Positions 9,810 to 18,587 of a stretch of 64,000 bases of DNA are shown one piece after another (positions within the stretch are counted from its first letter, which is position 1; each line of letters begins with the position of its first letter). The notes beneath the pieces are model-generated. The model had not been told where the DNA came from and searched no databases. It saw nothing but the letters and a program-made list of their open reading frames with translations. This DNA is from Methylophilus sp. TWE2. Its GTDB lineage: Bacteria > Pseudomonadota > Gammaproteobacteria > Burkholderiales > Methylophilaceae. The position numbers and the translations under genes were made by a program. The stretch covers positions 1-64,000 of the forward strand of contig NZ_CP012020.1 in NCBI RefSeq assembly GCF_001183865.1, written 5' to 3'.

Positions 9810-11630
9810 ATGCCAGGTACTTTGATATTTCGCCCTCAACCATATGGGAATGAGGGGCTAAATGGGTATCTGCTTCGACTGGCAGACGGCAATCGCATCG
9901 CTCAAATTAAAAGTCTTTGGAAAGAAGTTGGTGGGGTTCAGGCTGGATTAGAAAAGCTTCTGGGAAATCCCAACATTGTTGGGAATACACGCCTCTTTAG
10001 ACAAAGTGATCAAAAGGGTAATCGACCCATCTGGAATAGCAGTACGAGTCGCTTTTGTCCTGACTGTCTCCGGACATTGAATTATTGGAAACAAGATTGG
10101 GAGCTATCCCTAATGTCAGCGTGCCCTGTACATCGTTGCTTACTAGTTGAAGTATGCTCAAATTGCCAGCGTACTCTTAATTGGAGAAGAAAAAGCCTGC
10201 TACATTGCCAATGCGGTAGTGATTTGAGGCACATGAGTACGGAGCCAGCTGATGATAAAGAGATCGAGCTAGCACAAACACTATCAAACAAATTGCATGG
10301 CCAGGATTCACAAATTTTGAATCTGCAGCCATTAAATTTAAAGCAACTCCACTCCCTATTGGTCACATTAGGAGTCTATGCAAATCCAGAACGACGTATT
10401 GATTTAAGAAACCAGAGTATTAACTCTCAAAGCAGTGCTCGGTCGCTTATTCTTACTGCTAGTAAAGTGCTTTTTAACTGGCCTGATAGTTTTCATCAGA
10501 TGTTAGATCAGATTCAGAAGGTGTCTGAGAAAAAAAACACCGCCCGCTTGGGAAAGCGTTTCGGAAAGTTTTACGAATATCTCTATACCAATTATAAGGG
10601 ACCTGAGTTTGGGTTCTTGATGCATGAGTTCGAGAATTATCTTGAAAATAACTGGAAACATGCAATAGCTGCCAGAAACAAACGTTTATCCAGGCGACTA
10701 AGGAGTGGACACATCTGGGTTCCAGTCCATACCATGGCGGTAGAGCTCAATGTCAGTAGAAAGGCCATTTCATCACTTATCGAAACGGGGGAGATTGATA
10801 GTAGCCGCGTGAGAACAACCATGGGGAGGGAGGTGATTTGTATCAACCGTCTTCAACGCGAATTGATACGTAGCCTCATTCTTGATCGAGTAGATCTTAA
10901 AATGGCTGCTGAAATGCTTGGACTGCAAGAGAATAGAGTCTGCCAGCTATATGAGCATCACCTTTTAGGTAAGGTAATCCGCGCTAAAGAGAACGCAAGC
11001 GGACGCTGGCAACTATCCAGAAGCTCGCTTGAGCAGATTCTGATACTCGGTGCCAATTTGCCCGAGGCTGCCTCAGATGGTGATTTGATCGGGTTAAGAC
11101 ATCTGCTGCACTATGTCCTAAATAAGCCTTTTTTGTTTCCAAGACTTCTTATGTCGGTCATGAAAAAGGAAATTCTGCCGATTTCAGTTTGTAAACAAGA
11201 GCGAGGTCTTAGCGCTTGGCAATTTGAGCGTTCACATTTTAAACATTGGCATATCGAGCAGTTGAAAGGATCACGCAAAGGTGCTTTCACAATTCCAGAG
11301 GCTGCTAAGTATCTCAAAATCAAGCAAGAGGTGGCTTATCACCTAGTAGGTTCGGGTTATATAAAATGCGTGATGGAGGAGGATTCGCAGCTAAGGCTAG
11401 TGACTTTATCCAATTTGGAAGACTTCAAGCGCAACTACGTTTTTGGAGTCGAGCTAAGCAAGCAGTTAAGTATCAGCCCAAAACATCTCTGTGAGCTACT
11501 TGAGCACAATAATATATGGCCCATTAGTGGCCACGGAGTAGATGGAGGCCGACAAATTATCTACCGGAGAGATCTTGTACTTCAAAGAGCAATGAAGGAT
11601 TTAGGGGAAATAATACCAGTGCGCAATTAA
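9810..11630 (+). CDS. tniQ: TniQ/TnsD-type target-site selector
   Basis: TniQ-family proteins choose the target and load TnsC; TnsD members bind a specific chromosomal site. The 606-residue protein starts with the TniQ domain (PQPYGNEGLNGYLLRLADGN). It has zinc-ligand clusters CPDC (about 83), CPVH (about 104), CSNC (about 116) and CQCG (about 133). The long C-terminal half contains several helix-turn-helix-like stretches (HTMAVELNVSRKAISSLIET; FTIPEAAKYLKIKQEVAYHL; LSKQLSISPKHLCELLEHN), as expected of a sequence-specific TnsD. Given the insertion site, the likely target is the 3' end of gyrB; this is inferred. Confidence 0.88.
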   Translation: MPGTLIFRPQPYGNEGLNGYLLRLADGNRIAQIKSLWKEVGGVQAGLEKLLGNPNIVGNTRLFRQSDQKGNRPIWNSSTSRFCPDCLRTLNYWKQDWELSLMSACPVHRCLLVEVCSNCQRTLNWRRKSLLHCQCGSDLRHMSTEPADDKEIELAQTLSNKLHGQDSQILNLQPLNLKQLHSLLVTLGVYANPERRIDLRNQSINSQSSARSLILTASKVLFNWPDSFHQMLDQIQKVSEKKNTARLGKRFGKFYEYLYTNYKGPEFGFLMHEFENYLENNWKHAIAARNKRLSRRLRSGHIWVPVHTMAVELNVSRKAISSLIETGEIDSSRVRTTMGREVICINRLQRELIRSLILDRVDLKMAAEMLGLQENRVCQLYEHHLLGKVIRAKENASGRWQLSRSSLEQILILGANLPEAASDGDLIGLRHLLHYVLNKPFLFPRLLMSVMKKEILPISVCKQERGLSAWQFERSHFKHWHIEQLKGSRKGAFTIPEAAKYLKIKQEVAYHLVGSGYIKCVMEEDSQLRLVTLSNLEDFKRNYVFGVELSKQLSISPKHLCELLEHNNIWPISGHGVDGGRQIIYRRDLVLQRAMKDLGEIIPVRN

Positions 11631-11692
11631 CTGAGACTCGGATTTATTTATCCCATGAGAAACACTCATTCTGAAGAACGAGAAGGATATAT

Positions 11693-12118
11693 ATGGACCA
11701 AGAACAACATCCACAAGAACTAGTGCATTTAAGAAGCTTGCTTATCAGGAGATATATTTCGCGTACGGTCTCCGTGAGTCGTATCCGGCAAAAAAGTTTG
11801 AGCAACATAGTACGCTGGCGCTCCCAAGGAAGTGATTTCAAGATTTGGGATGAGTGGGTGAAGTTATTGATGGGAGGTAGCGACCAGCTTGTAATTGATG
11901 TGTTGACTAACGATGTTATGGGGAGACAGCGGGAATTGCACCGAGCCCCTGTGTATGTCGGTCTTATCAATCCGCAAATTAGGCAGTATATATTTTCCCG
12001 TCCACTGACGGATCTACCAACGTTGGAAGATCTGAAGAGGTTCGATGAGATTCAGCAAAAATTTCTTCAATTAGGTCAAAGTAAGCTGGTTTGCCAAATG
12101 CACCTCCCCTTGCCTTAG
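11693..12118 (+). CDS. Uncharacterised 141-residue protein downstream of tniQ
   Basis: I do not recognise this family. The product is basic at the N-terminus (LIRRYISRTVSVSRIRQKSL) and then has WRSQGSDFKIWDEWVKLLMGG, with alternating tryptophan and charged residues, and a C-terminal helical segment (LEDLKRFDEIQQKFLQLG). No signal peptide or membrane span is visible. GAAGGA lies ahead of the ATG at a good distance. It is co-oriented with tniQ, 62 nt downstream, and could be an accessory transposition gene or the first cargo gene. Translation is fairly credible from the ribosome-binding site; function is unknown. Confidence 0.55.
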   Translation: MDQEQHPQELVHLRSLLIRRYISRTVSVSRIRQKSLSNIVRWRSQGSDFKIWDEWVKLLMGGSDQLVIDVLTNDVMGRQRELHRAPVYVGLINPQIRQYIFSRPLTDLPTLEDLKRFDEIQQKFLQLGQSKLVCQMHLPLP

Positions 12119-12234
12119 TGTGCAGTGGAGGCGGGCGTGATCGATAGTAGAGCATGAAACGAGCATTTTTGATTTTATATGATAGCCGGACAGATCCCCC
12201 TACCATGCATTAGACGCTGGTAGGGTTAATCGAG

Positions 12235-12546
12235 TTGGATGGAGTAGCTTGGGCGTTAGCTCATCAACAATTTCGTGAGTTACATGTAAAACAAGACTCC
12301 TACTCTGCCGGTTATTCTTCCATGGAGCTTAACAGAAGTAGTGATTTCCAGGAGAGAATAGAAAATTATCTCGAGCGGTCGTCATACCATGTATTCGATG
12401 GTGTTAGGGCTAAACGTGCTGGGTGGATGGCTTGGGAGACTGCTCATCAAAAATGGCTTCAGGAGAAAATCAGAATTAAAAATAATGTTATGAATTTACT
12501 GCTTAAGTTTTTGATATTTAAGGTGAATATTGGCCTACCTTCGTGA
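12235..12546 (+). CDS. Small hypothetical protein with a repeated W-x-x-AHQ motif
   Basis: A 103-residue ORF starting at TTG after TAGGG. Two related stretches are seen: VAWALAHQQFRELHV near the N-terminus and MAWETAHQKWLQEK about 70 residues later. Short proteins with repeated AW-x-A-x-Q motifs are common on integrative elements and phages but have no assigned role. An alternative ATG at 12322 has no visible ribosome-binding site. The C-terminal hydrophobic stretch (NLLLKFLIFKVNIGL) may be an unstructured read-out rather than a real membrane span. Low confidence that it is expressed. Confidence 0.4.
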   Translation: MDGVAWALAHQQFRELHVKQDSYSAGYSSMELNRSSDFQERIENYLERSSYHVFDGVRAKRAGWMAWETAHQKWLQEKIRIKNNVMNLLLKFLIFKVNIGLPS

Positions 12547-12577
12547 CATAACTATATGCCAAATAAAAATCGATTTC

Positions 12578-12606
12578 TGCTAACATTAAGACCGAATAAA
12601 TATAAT
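12578..12606 (+). promoter_or_regulatory. Candidate promoter of the methylase operon
   Basis: A consensus -10 TATAAT lies at 12601-12606 with a weak -35 (TGCTAA) 17 bp upstream. The predicted start would leave a leader of about 11 nt before the methylase ATG at 12624. The region is very AT-rich. Confidence 0.4.
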
Positions 12607-12623
12607 AAAGTAATCAATTTGCG

Positions 12624-13817
12624 ATGAGTAATAACCCCTTAAAATTTGCGAGTCTTTTTTCAGGATGCGGTGGTTTTGATCTTGGCTTTATTGAGCAAGG
12701 GTTTAAACCAGTTGGTGCTTATGACTCTGATTCGGATGCAGTTGAAAATTTTAAAGCTAATATTAGTAATGAGGTTTATAAAGTTGACCTCAATGATGGA
12801 GTTCCTAATAAGGAAGCCATCAAAGGTGTTGATGTACTGGTGGCAGGTCCTCCTTGCCAAGGTTTTTCGACGGCAGGAAAAAGAAGGTTAGATGATGAGC
12901 GTAATCATTTGTTGACTCTAACGGGTCATTTAGCAAAAGAAATTAAACCTAAAGTTTTAGTTGTTGAAAATGTCGCTGGTGCATTATCTGGCTTACATTC
13001 ACGTTATTGGAATGAGCTAGATGAGACCATGAGGTCAGCTGGTTATAAAACCAACACAATCAAATGCCAAACCACTGATATTGGTATGGCACAAATTCGC
13101 AAACGAATATTATTCTTTGCATGGTCTACCGATCGCACTGTTGATTTTGATTTTCCAATTAAATCAGCGACAGATTTACGGTCAATTTTGGTAGGTGTTA
13201 ACGAACAAAAAAACCATAATCCACGCATACTTGATTTAGAAAGTAAGGAGTGGAAAATTGCCAGAAAAATTAAACAAGGACAAAAACTCTCTAATGTACG
13301 AGGTGGTGATAACGCAATTGCCACTTGGGATATTCCAGATGTATTTGGAGTTGTCTCTGATGAAGAAAGAACTGTACTGGAGTTGTTAAGGCGTCTTAGA
13401 AGGCAAGAAAGAACGCGTGATCACGGAGATGCAGATCCTGTATCCATTGCACGTTTAGAAGCTGCTTTAGGTGAGCCCTTTCATCAGCTTATAGTTTCGT
13501 TGTTAGATAAAGGGTATCTCAGACGAGTTGATGACTGTATAGATTTAGTCGGTACATTTAATGGTAAATTTCGCCGACTTGCGTGGGACAAGCCAAGTTG
13601 TACAGTTGATACAAGATTTGGCTCACCACGATATTTTTTGCATCCTTCACAGGCGAGGGGATTTACCGTAAGAGAAGCTGCAAGGATCCAGGGCTTCAGT
13701 GATGAGTATATATTCCATGGTAATGAAAAGAGCCATTATCGCCTTATTGGAAATGCTGTCCCGCCTCCACTTGCTGCGATGGCAGCGAGGTTAGCTAAGC
13801 GTTTGCTAGGTACTTAA
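12624..13817 (+). CDS. C5-cytosine DNA methyltransferase of the cargo operon
   Basis: Transfers methyl groups from S-adenosylmethionine to cytosine C5. Motifs appear in canonical order in 397 residues: I FSGCGGFDLGF (about 12-22), IV with catalytic Cys in PPCQGFS (about 76-82), VI ENV (about 114), VIII QIRKR (about 156-160), IX near VREAARIQGF, X RLIGNAVPPPLA (about 373-384). Between VIII and IX lies an unusual segment (about 246-305) with two helices and a KGYLRRVDDCIDL turn that looks like a winged helix, in the usual target-recognition area. No matching restriction enzyme gene is adjacent. The next gene starts 2 nt after the stop, so the methylase belongs to a four-gene unit and may mark self DNA for it. 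Confidence 0.9.
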   Translation: MSNNPLKFASLFSGCGGFDLGFIEQGFKPVGAYDSDSDAVENFKANISNEVYKVDLNDGVPNKEAIKGVDVLVAGPPCQGFSTAGKRRLDDERNHLLTLTGHLAKEIKPKVLVVENVAGALSGLHSRYWNELDETMRSAGYKTNTIKCQTTDIGMAQIRKRILFFAWSTDRTVDFDFPIKSATDLRSILVGVNEQKNHNPRILDLESKEWKIARKIKQGQKLSNVRGGDNAIATWDIPDVFGVVSDEERTVLELLRRLRRQERTRDHGDADPVSIARLEAALGEPFHQLIVSLLDKGYLRRVDDCIDLVGTFNGKFRRLAWDKPSCTVDTRFGSPRYFLHPSQARGFTVREAARIQGFSDEYIFHGNEKSHYRLIGNAVPPPLAAMAARLAKRLLGT

Positions 13818-13819
13818 TA

Positions 13820-14875
13820 ATGACGCTGAATGAATTACAGCAGTTAGTACACAAATGGGATTCTCAAAACTTGACTGCATCTGCAATTGCAGATGCGGCT
13901 TACACGATTATTTACGATAAGCTTGACCATTTTGCAAATAACGAATGGCGCCAATATTTGCCAGCAGAGCATCCAAGTTTAAACGCTAGTTATATGGAGC
14001 GCTTGGCAGCTTGGATTGGCAATTTATCAGATGAGGAGGATCAAAAACTCTTTTTAAAATATGCATTGCATATTAGTTTTTTTTCACATGAAGATTTTAC
14101 TGCCCTTTATCGAACTGCATTTGATCGGGAAATAACACAATGGGTGGCTGACCAAATTGGAGCGAAGTTAATACCTCATGGTAGCCAAGGATTTCGAAGT
14201 GAGGTTCACTCAGCATTAAATGAACGCACTTGGTTTTGTCCTGTTACTGATAGCATGGACATAAATGAATTTTACAAAGTAAACCATTTACGAGGAATTG
14301 GGCATCGCCCAGGTTTCGCAACTCTAAAAATGTTAGCTTTAGATTTTCCTGTCCCTGATCCTTTACTGATGAATAATTTAATTCAGTATATGGATAACCC
14401 AAGTTTAGATCCTCGAGACCCTTTGCCATCGCTAGAGCGGTTGGTCCTGTTAGAGGATATAGTCGGATCCGGTTCTCAATGTTTAGAAGTCGTTGAATGG
14501 GTATTAAATAATCTTGGAAGGCCGGTCTTATTTGTTCCTCTAATATTATGCCCCAATGGTGCAACTGTTTTGAATAGTCTAGAACAGCGATCTCAAGGAC
14601 GGCTAACAGTACGCCCGGTAATTGAACTTCGTCGCGGAGATTTGCTTGGGGGAGAGCGACAAGGTGAGTCTGGATGGGCAATAACGGACCAACTTGAAAA
14701 CCTTATAAGCCGGTTTACAGGTAATTTTAAATACGAAGATTACGGATATAGGAATACCGGCTGCTCATTGGCAACCTTTTCTAATACCCCTGACAATACT
14801 ATTCCAATGATCCATGATAATGGGCGGTCCAACACTTGGGCACCTTTATTCCCAAGGGTTCTTCGAGATACATGA
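13820..14875 (+). CDS. Phosphoribosyltransferase-like protein of the conflict operon
   Basis: A 351-residue soluble protein. Residues about 210-220 read LLEDIVGSGSQ after a hydrophobic strand. This matches the PRPP-binding loop of type I phosphoribosyltransferases (two acidic residues, then a T/S-G-hydroxyl turn), with Glu-Asp instead of Asp-Asp. Upstream of it is a helical region (about 1-110) with many Trp/Phe residues and a NHLRGIGHRPGF segment; downstream is a long extension ending YRNTGCSLATFSNTPDNT. PRTase-like proteins beside ORC/Cdc6-like ATPases have been predicted in prokaryotic conflict systems; I know of no experimental function. Substrate is unknown. Spacing to the neighbours is 2 nt and an ATGA overlap. 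Confidence 0.7.
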   Translation: MTLNELQQLVHKWDSQNLTASAIADAAYTIIYDKLDHFANNEWRQYLPAEHPSLNASYMERLAAWIGNLSDEEDQKLFLKYALHISFFSHEDFTALYRTAFDREITQWVADQIGAKLIPHGSQGFRSEVHSALNERTWFCPVTDSMDINEFYKVNHLRGIGHRPGFATLKMLALDFPVPDPLLMNNLIQYMDNPSLDPRDPLPSLERLVLLEDIVGSGSQCLEVVEWVLNNLGRPVLFVPLILCPNGATVLNSLEQRSQGRLTVRPVIELRRGDLLGGERQGESGWAITDQLENLISRFTGNFKYEDYGYRNTGCSLATFSNTPDNTIPMIHDNGRSNTWAPLFPRVLRDT

Positions 14876-16974
14876 ATATAACAATCAATCCATTTCAGCA
14901 GCTTTATTTCTCCGATGACACTCAGTCAGAGGATCATTTTGTCAGATTATTTAGCACGGAAGTTTTACAGACAGCCATACACCCAATATTTCAGGGTGGG
15001 AATGTAGTTCTTAGTGGTACACAAGGTTGCGGCAAAACTATGATTTTGAACCTTCTGCGACCAGAAACTCGAATTGCATATTTTAAGTGTGGACAAGAGT
15101 TTCCTGTAAATCCGCAGATGCGAGATTTCATTTCCGCTGGGGTAAATCTTACTCGTAGTCGGATCACAGATTTAGTGCAAGTTACATTACATCGTGGGGA
15201 CGATGCTGATGAACGTGAGTTGCCATTATATTTTGCTGATTTTTTTAATTATTTGGTTGTAGAAGATCTAATAAAGTCAGTAGAAACTATCGGAAATAAT
15301 CCTGATGTCTTTGACGGAATTGTTAACTTATCTGAACCAGATAAGTTTGTAAAAATTTTGGTTCAACAGGACTGTTGGTTTGGTTATTTCGATGATGTTG
15401 TAAATCTAGACCAACTTAAAAACAGAGTTAATGAGCGTATAAAATTATATAGGCTTTGGGTGAATGGAAATCTTGAAGATGGTCTTCCTCCAGATATTCT
15501 CCGAAGAAGTAAAACCAATATAGGTGAGCCAATTGCTAGAACCGCGGAATGTCTTAGGCAAAGTGGAGTAATACCGAAGAATGTGCCGGTACTTATTCGA
15601 GTTGATCAAATTGAAGAAATGCATCGTGCCTTTACTGAAAGACAACGAATTCTCCTTCTTTCTTTCCGTAAAATATTAAATCGCGCTTTTGCGTCAAGAG
15701 ACGCTAGAGTTCATTACAGAGCTGGAACTCGACGTTATGGCTGGGATAATCAAGAGTTCTTGGGGGTATGGGGTAGCGAAGCCAAGCTTGAGAATAGACG
15801 TGATTACAATTTCATCGATATGGATGAGGAGTTATTCAAAAGGGGGGAGGTTGTAGGAAATTCCATTTTTGAAAGATTTTCAATTGATGCATTTCAAAGG
15901 CGAGTAGTTTTCTATTTTGAAGACGAGGTTAATTTAAACCCCCAATTAGCCAAATCTATATTTGGTAAACATCCGTTTGCTGAGCAAAGGATTTCTTCAT
16001 TAAATTCTAAGGCAGAAAATAGCCAGATTGATCGTGCTTTGGGGTTGGATCTACTGGCTGATGGAGGAGCATGGTCAGAAGAATGGCGCACTTTTTTACG
16101 AAATATGTATTTGAGTGGCACAGATGGAATGTTAGATGCCGTACTTGCTGCCGCATGGGGTAGGCAAACTGGTGGAGGAGGCTTAAGGCGTCAACACAGA
16201 GAGTCTCCGCCACCGCAAGATACACCTTGGCGAGAGCGCAAATGGTGGCGAAAAGAGCGACTGGATCAAGCTGTATTACAACTTATGACCAGATCTCAGC
16301 AACGATTCATGTGGTGGGGATTCAAAGATATTCTAACTTTGAGTGGGGGAAATATTACGGTATTCCTACATATTTGTCACAGAGTTTGGGATGGCTTTCT
16401 GAAAAATGAATATAGTCTTCCCGAAAATAAGCGGACCGATCTTTTGAATGGTGGAGTAATTAATCAAAACATTCAATCATCAGGAATTCTTTTTGCAAGT
16501 AATGAATGGTTCAATAAACTTCAAGAGGAGCCAGGTGGAAATGCTAGAAAAAGTTTCGTGCAAGTATTAGGTGAGAGGTTAAACGATAGCATGATGCGCG
16601 ATTTAAGCATGTCATATCCGGGGGGCAATGGCATTTCAATCGCTCTTTCAGAATACACAGCTGAATCTAAAGATATTGTCAGTTTAAGAAACTTTATGTG
16701 TGAGGCGGTTGCTTATGGAGCATTATTTGAGACCGAGCATGCTTCAAAGTCAAAAGCCGGTGGAAGAAGGGTTAAATTTTATTTAAATCCGATTTTATGC
16801 CCGAGGTTTCAACTTCCAGAAGCTAGAACGAAAGAGCCTTACTATCTAAAAATTAGTGAGTTATTTGAGTTGTTAAAGAAGGCGGAAGTAACATTAGAAA
16901 ATCCAAATGTCAGACCTACTAAATCGATGAATAATTTATCGCTTTTTCCAGAATTTGATGGCGACAAGCTATGA
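14872..16974 (+). CDS. ORC/Cdc6-like AAA+ ATPase of the conflict operon
   Basis: A 700-residue P-loop ATPase. Walker A is GTQGCGKT (about 49-56), and a Walker B-like strand VPVLIRVDQIEEM lies at about 238-248 with Asp and Glu residues. A sensor-type strand (RVHYRAGTRRYG) follows about 40 residues later. The C-terminal half has a helical region with WWGFKDILTLSGGNITVFLHICHRVWDGF, reminiscent of the lid and winged-helix region of ORC/STAND-type ATPases. The frame is open from TTG at 14836, but ATG at 14872 forms an ATGA overlap with the preceding stop and gives the family-like start MNITINPF. Likely the sensor or motor of the four-gene system; this is inferred. Confidence 0.72.
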   Translation: MNITINPFQQLYFSDDTQSEDHFVRLFSTEVLQTAIHPIFQGGNVVLSGTQGCGKTMILNLLRPETRIAYFKCGQEFPVNPQMRDFISAGVNLTRSRITDLVQVTLHRGDDADERELPLYFADFFNYLVVEDLIKSVETIGNNPDVFDGIVNLSEPDKFVKILVQQDCWFGYFDDVVNLDQLKNRVNERIKLYRLWVNGNLEDGLPPDILRRSKTNIGEPIARTAECLRQSGVIPKNVPVLIRVDQIEEMHRAFTERQRILLLSFRKILNRAFASRDARVHYRAGTRRYGWDNQEFLGVWGSEAKLENRRDYNFIDMDEELFKRGEVVGNSIFERFSIDAFQRRVVFYFEDEVNLNPQLAKSIFGKHPFAEQRISSLNSKAENSQIDRALGLDLLADGGAWSEEWRTFLRNMYLSGTDGMLDAVLAAAWGRQTGGGGLRRQHRESPPPQDTPWRERKWWRKERLDQAVLQLMTRSQQRFMWWGFKDILTLSGGNITVFLHICHRVWDGFLKNEYSLPENKRTDLLNGGVINQNIQSSGILFASNEWFNKLQEEPGGNARKSFVQVLGERLNDSMMRDLSMSYPGGNGISIALSEYTAESKDIVSLRNFMCEAVAYGALFETEHASKSKAGGRRVKFYLNPILCPRFQLPEARTKEPYYLKISELFELLKKAEVTLENPNVRPTKSMNNLSLFPEFDGDKL

Positions 16975-17951
16975 CCTATCGTCCTTGGGGTTCCGTAGAG
17001 TGGTCTCTTTCATTAAGCAATCCTAAACAATGGTCATTGATTGGGGCTCTCGGGACCGAAGAGCGTTCTTTAAGTGCTTGGGGATTGTTTAATCAATTTG
17101 GAATTTTAAAAGGACAAAGTTTTGCTGAGATTCTTGATGTAGACTCTGTGAAATACAGACAACTAAATAAGGACTTACTCGCACTCCGACGCGCGGAGTT
17201 TCTTGGTAGTGGTGGTAAGGTTGCAGACATTACTACTTTTGATCTAATGAGTGAGTTATTTAGAATCCGTCAATTCTCTCAAGAAGTTATACAAAAAAAC
17301 TCATCTATCGTATTAGATATAACATCTCTGCCAAAACGTTTTTTTTTCCCTATTTTGGAGGCATTGGTCAAAAGCGCCAATATTCGAGATTTATTAATTA
17401 CTTATACTTGCCCTGATTCTTATGCAAGTGGCGCCCTTTACGAAGATATAGAGCCCTGGAAAACATTGCCAGGTTTTGGTGGTAGGGATAATCCAGATAT
17501 TTGGATTGCTGGTGTAGGTTTCTTAGCTGAAAGCTTAAAACGATATATAGTAGATAATCCAAAAGAAAAAATAAAAGTGTTAGTTCCATTTCCAGCACCC
17601 TTATCTTCTCTAAGACGTACCTGGCAATCGGTGGCTGAACTTGAGCAAGGTAATCCAGAAAATAGAATTGATAAGATTCGAGTGGATACTCTAGATATGT
17701 CAGCGGCCTTTGACCGAATCAGCTCTCTTGCAGGTAAACCTGCAAAAAATATAGCGTTCGCTCCTTTTGGACCTAAACCCACTTCTGCAGCAATGTGCCT
17801 ATATGCATTACAGCAAAAATCTTCAGTCCATTATCCCCAGCCTACCGTATATCATCCCGAATATTCCAAAGGTATCAAGAAAGGGGATCCTAAGATAGCG
17901 GTTTCATCTTATTGGATTAAACACGATGGTGAGTTTCTTTACCATGTATGA
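16971..17951 (+). CDS. Uncharacterised last component of the conflict operon
   Basis: A 326-residue protein that I cannot assign to a named family. It has alternating strands and helices consistent with a Rossmann-like fold: SIVLDITSLPKRFFFPILEAL (about 112-132), DLLITYTCPDSY, and KIKVLVPFPAPLSSL. The hydrophobic-D-[IV]-T-x-x-[PT]-K-[RA] loop after the first strand resembles ligand loops of CARF-type sensor domains, but the match is only topological. No membrane segment. ATGA overlap with the ATPase gene shows it is the fourth gene of the operon. It may be a nucleotide sensor or an effector. Confidence 0.6.
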   Translation: MTYRPWGSVEWSLSLSNPKQWSLIGALGTEERSLSAWGLFNQFGILKGQSFAEILDVDSVKYRQLNKDLLALRRAEFLGSGGKVADITTFDLMSELFRIRQFSQEVIQKNSSIVLDITSLPKRFFFPILEALVKSANIRDLLITYTCPDSYASGALYEDIEPWKTLPGFGGRDNPDIWIAGVGFLAESLKRYIVDNPKEKIKVLVPFPAPLSSLRRTWQSVAELEQGNPENRIDKIRVDTLDMSAAFDRISSLAGKPAKNIAFAPFGPKPTSAAMCLYALQQKSSVHYPQPTVYHPEYSKGIKKGDPKIAVSSYWIKHDGEFLYHV

Positions 17952-18017
17952 TTCGTGAGATATTAAGATTTAATTTCTTCTTCTCAGAGCAAATCAAACC
18001 ATTGAGGTAGCTTTATC

Positions 18018-18584
18018 TCAGTAAGTATATTGCCGAGCAACTCCAGTCATAGACATACGGTATTTCAGCATACTCATGCTTACTCTGAAATCGCTGGCAG
18101 CTATTGTCAAATCTAGTCTTTGTTTCATGATAGAGACTAGAGCCTCTCTTGGCAATAAGAGGCATCCGCTAAGCCAATCCGCCTCATCTTCTTGATCTTT
18201 CTCATATGCTGAAAGCATCAATACCCCTTCAGATGATGCATTCATTTCCTGACTTTGATGATCCAGAATTAAATGAGATAACTCATGCATTAAATCGCTA
18301 GATTGTCTTCCGAGAGAGTGGGATGAGTTGAGAATAACGAGCTTAATGTCTTCAACAATAAGAGTCACAGCGGACCAATCGCTGGCAGTTTTCCCATCGT
18401 TATGCAGCAAGATATTAAGGTGTTCCTGAGTTAATCCAGGAACATCATGAGGGGTCCAAACTTTAATCCCTAAATTTTCGGCAAGAAGTCTCGCATCCAA
18501 TGGGTCGGATGAGCTTAAACCAAGCTCCTGACGTTTATCAGTTGCAAAGCGTTCGCACCAAGATTTGAAGCCCCTCTTAAACAA
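18018..18584 (-). CDS. ImmA/IrrE-family zinc metallopeptidase
   Basis: A 188-residue protein with the zinc-protease motif HELSH in LMHELSHLILDHQS (about 98-111). A downstream acidic segment, DEEADWLSGCLLLPRE, supplies the third ligand region typical of ImmA/IrrE. Members cleave a partner Xre repressor (ImmA/ImmR) or regulate a DNA-damage response (IrrE/DdrO). The start is TTG at 18584, supported by GAAGGA about 6 nt upstream; that ribosome-binding site overlaps the end of the Xre gene, so the pair is translationally coupled. It probably inactivates the adjacent Xre protein and so derepresses the divergent ubiquitin-like operon; the target is inferred. Confidence 0.88.
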   Translation of the reverse strand: MFKRGFKSWCERFATDKRQELGLSSSDPLDARLLAENLGIKVWTPHDVPGLTQEHLNILLHNDGKTASDWSAVTLIVEDIKLVILNSSHSLGRQSSDLMHELSHLILDHQSQEMNASSEGVLMLSAYEKDQEDEADWLSGCLLLPREALVSIMKQRLDLTIAASDFRVSMSMLKYRMSMTGVARQYTY

Positions 18585-18587
18585 GTT

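Noticed and set aside
15445..17782. Several minus-strand ORFs of 66-114 residues inside the AAA+ and last conflict-operon genes
   Set aside because: They overlap strongly coding plus-strand frames with matching start-stop couplings, and show no family motif.
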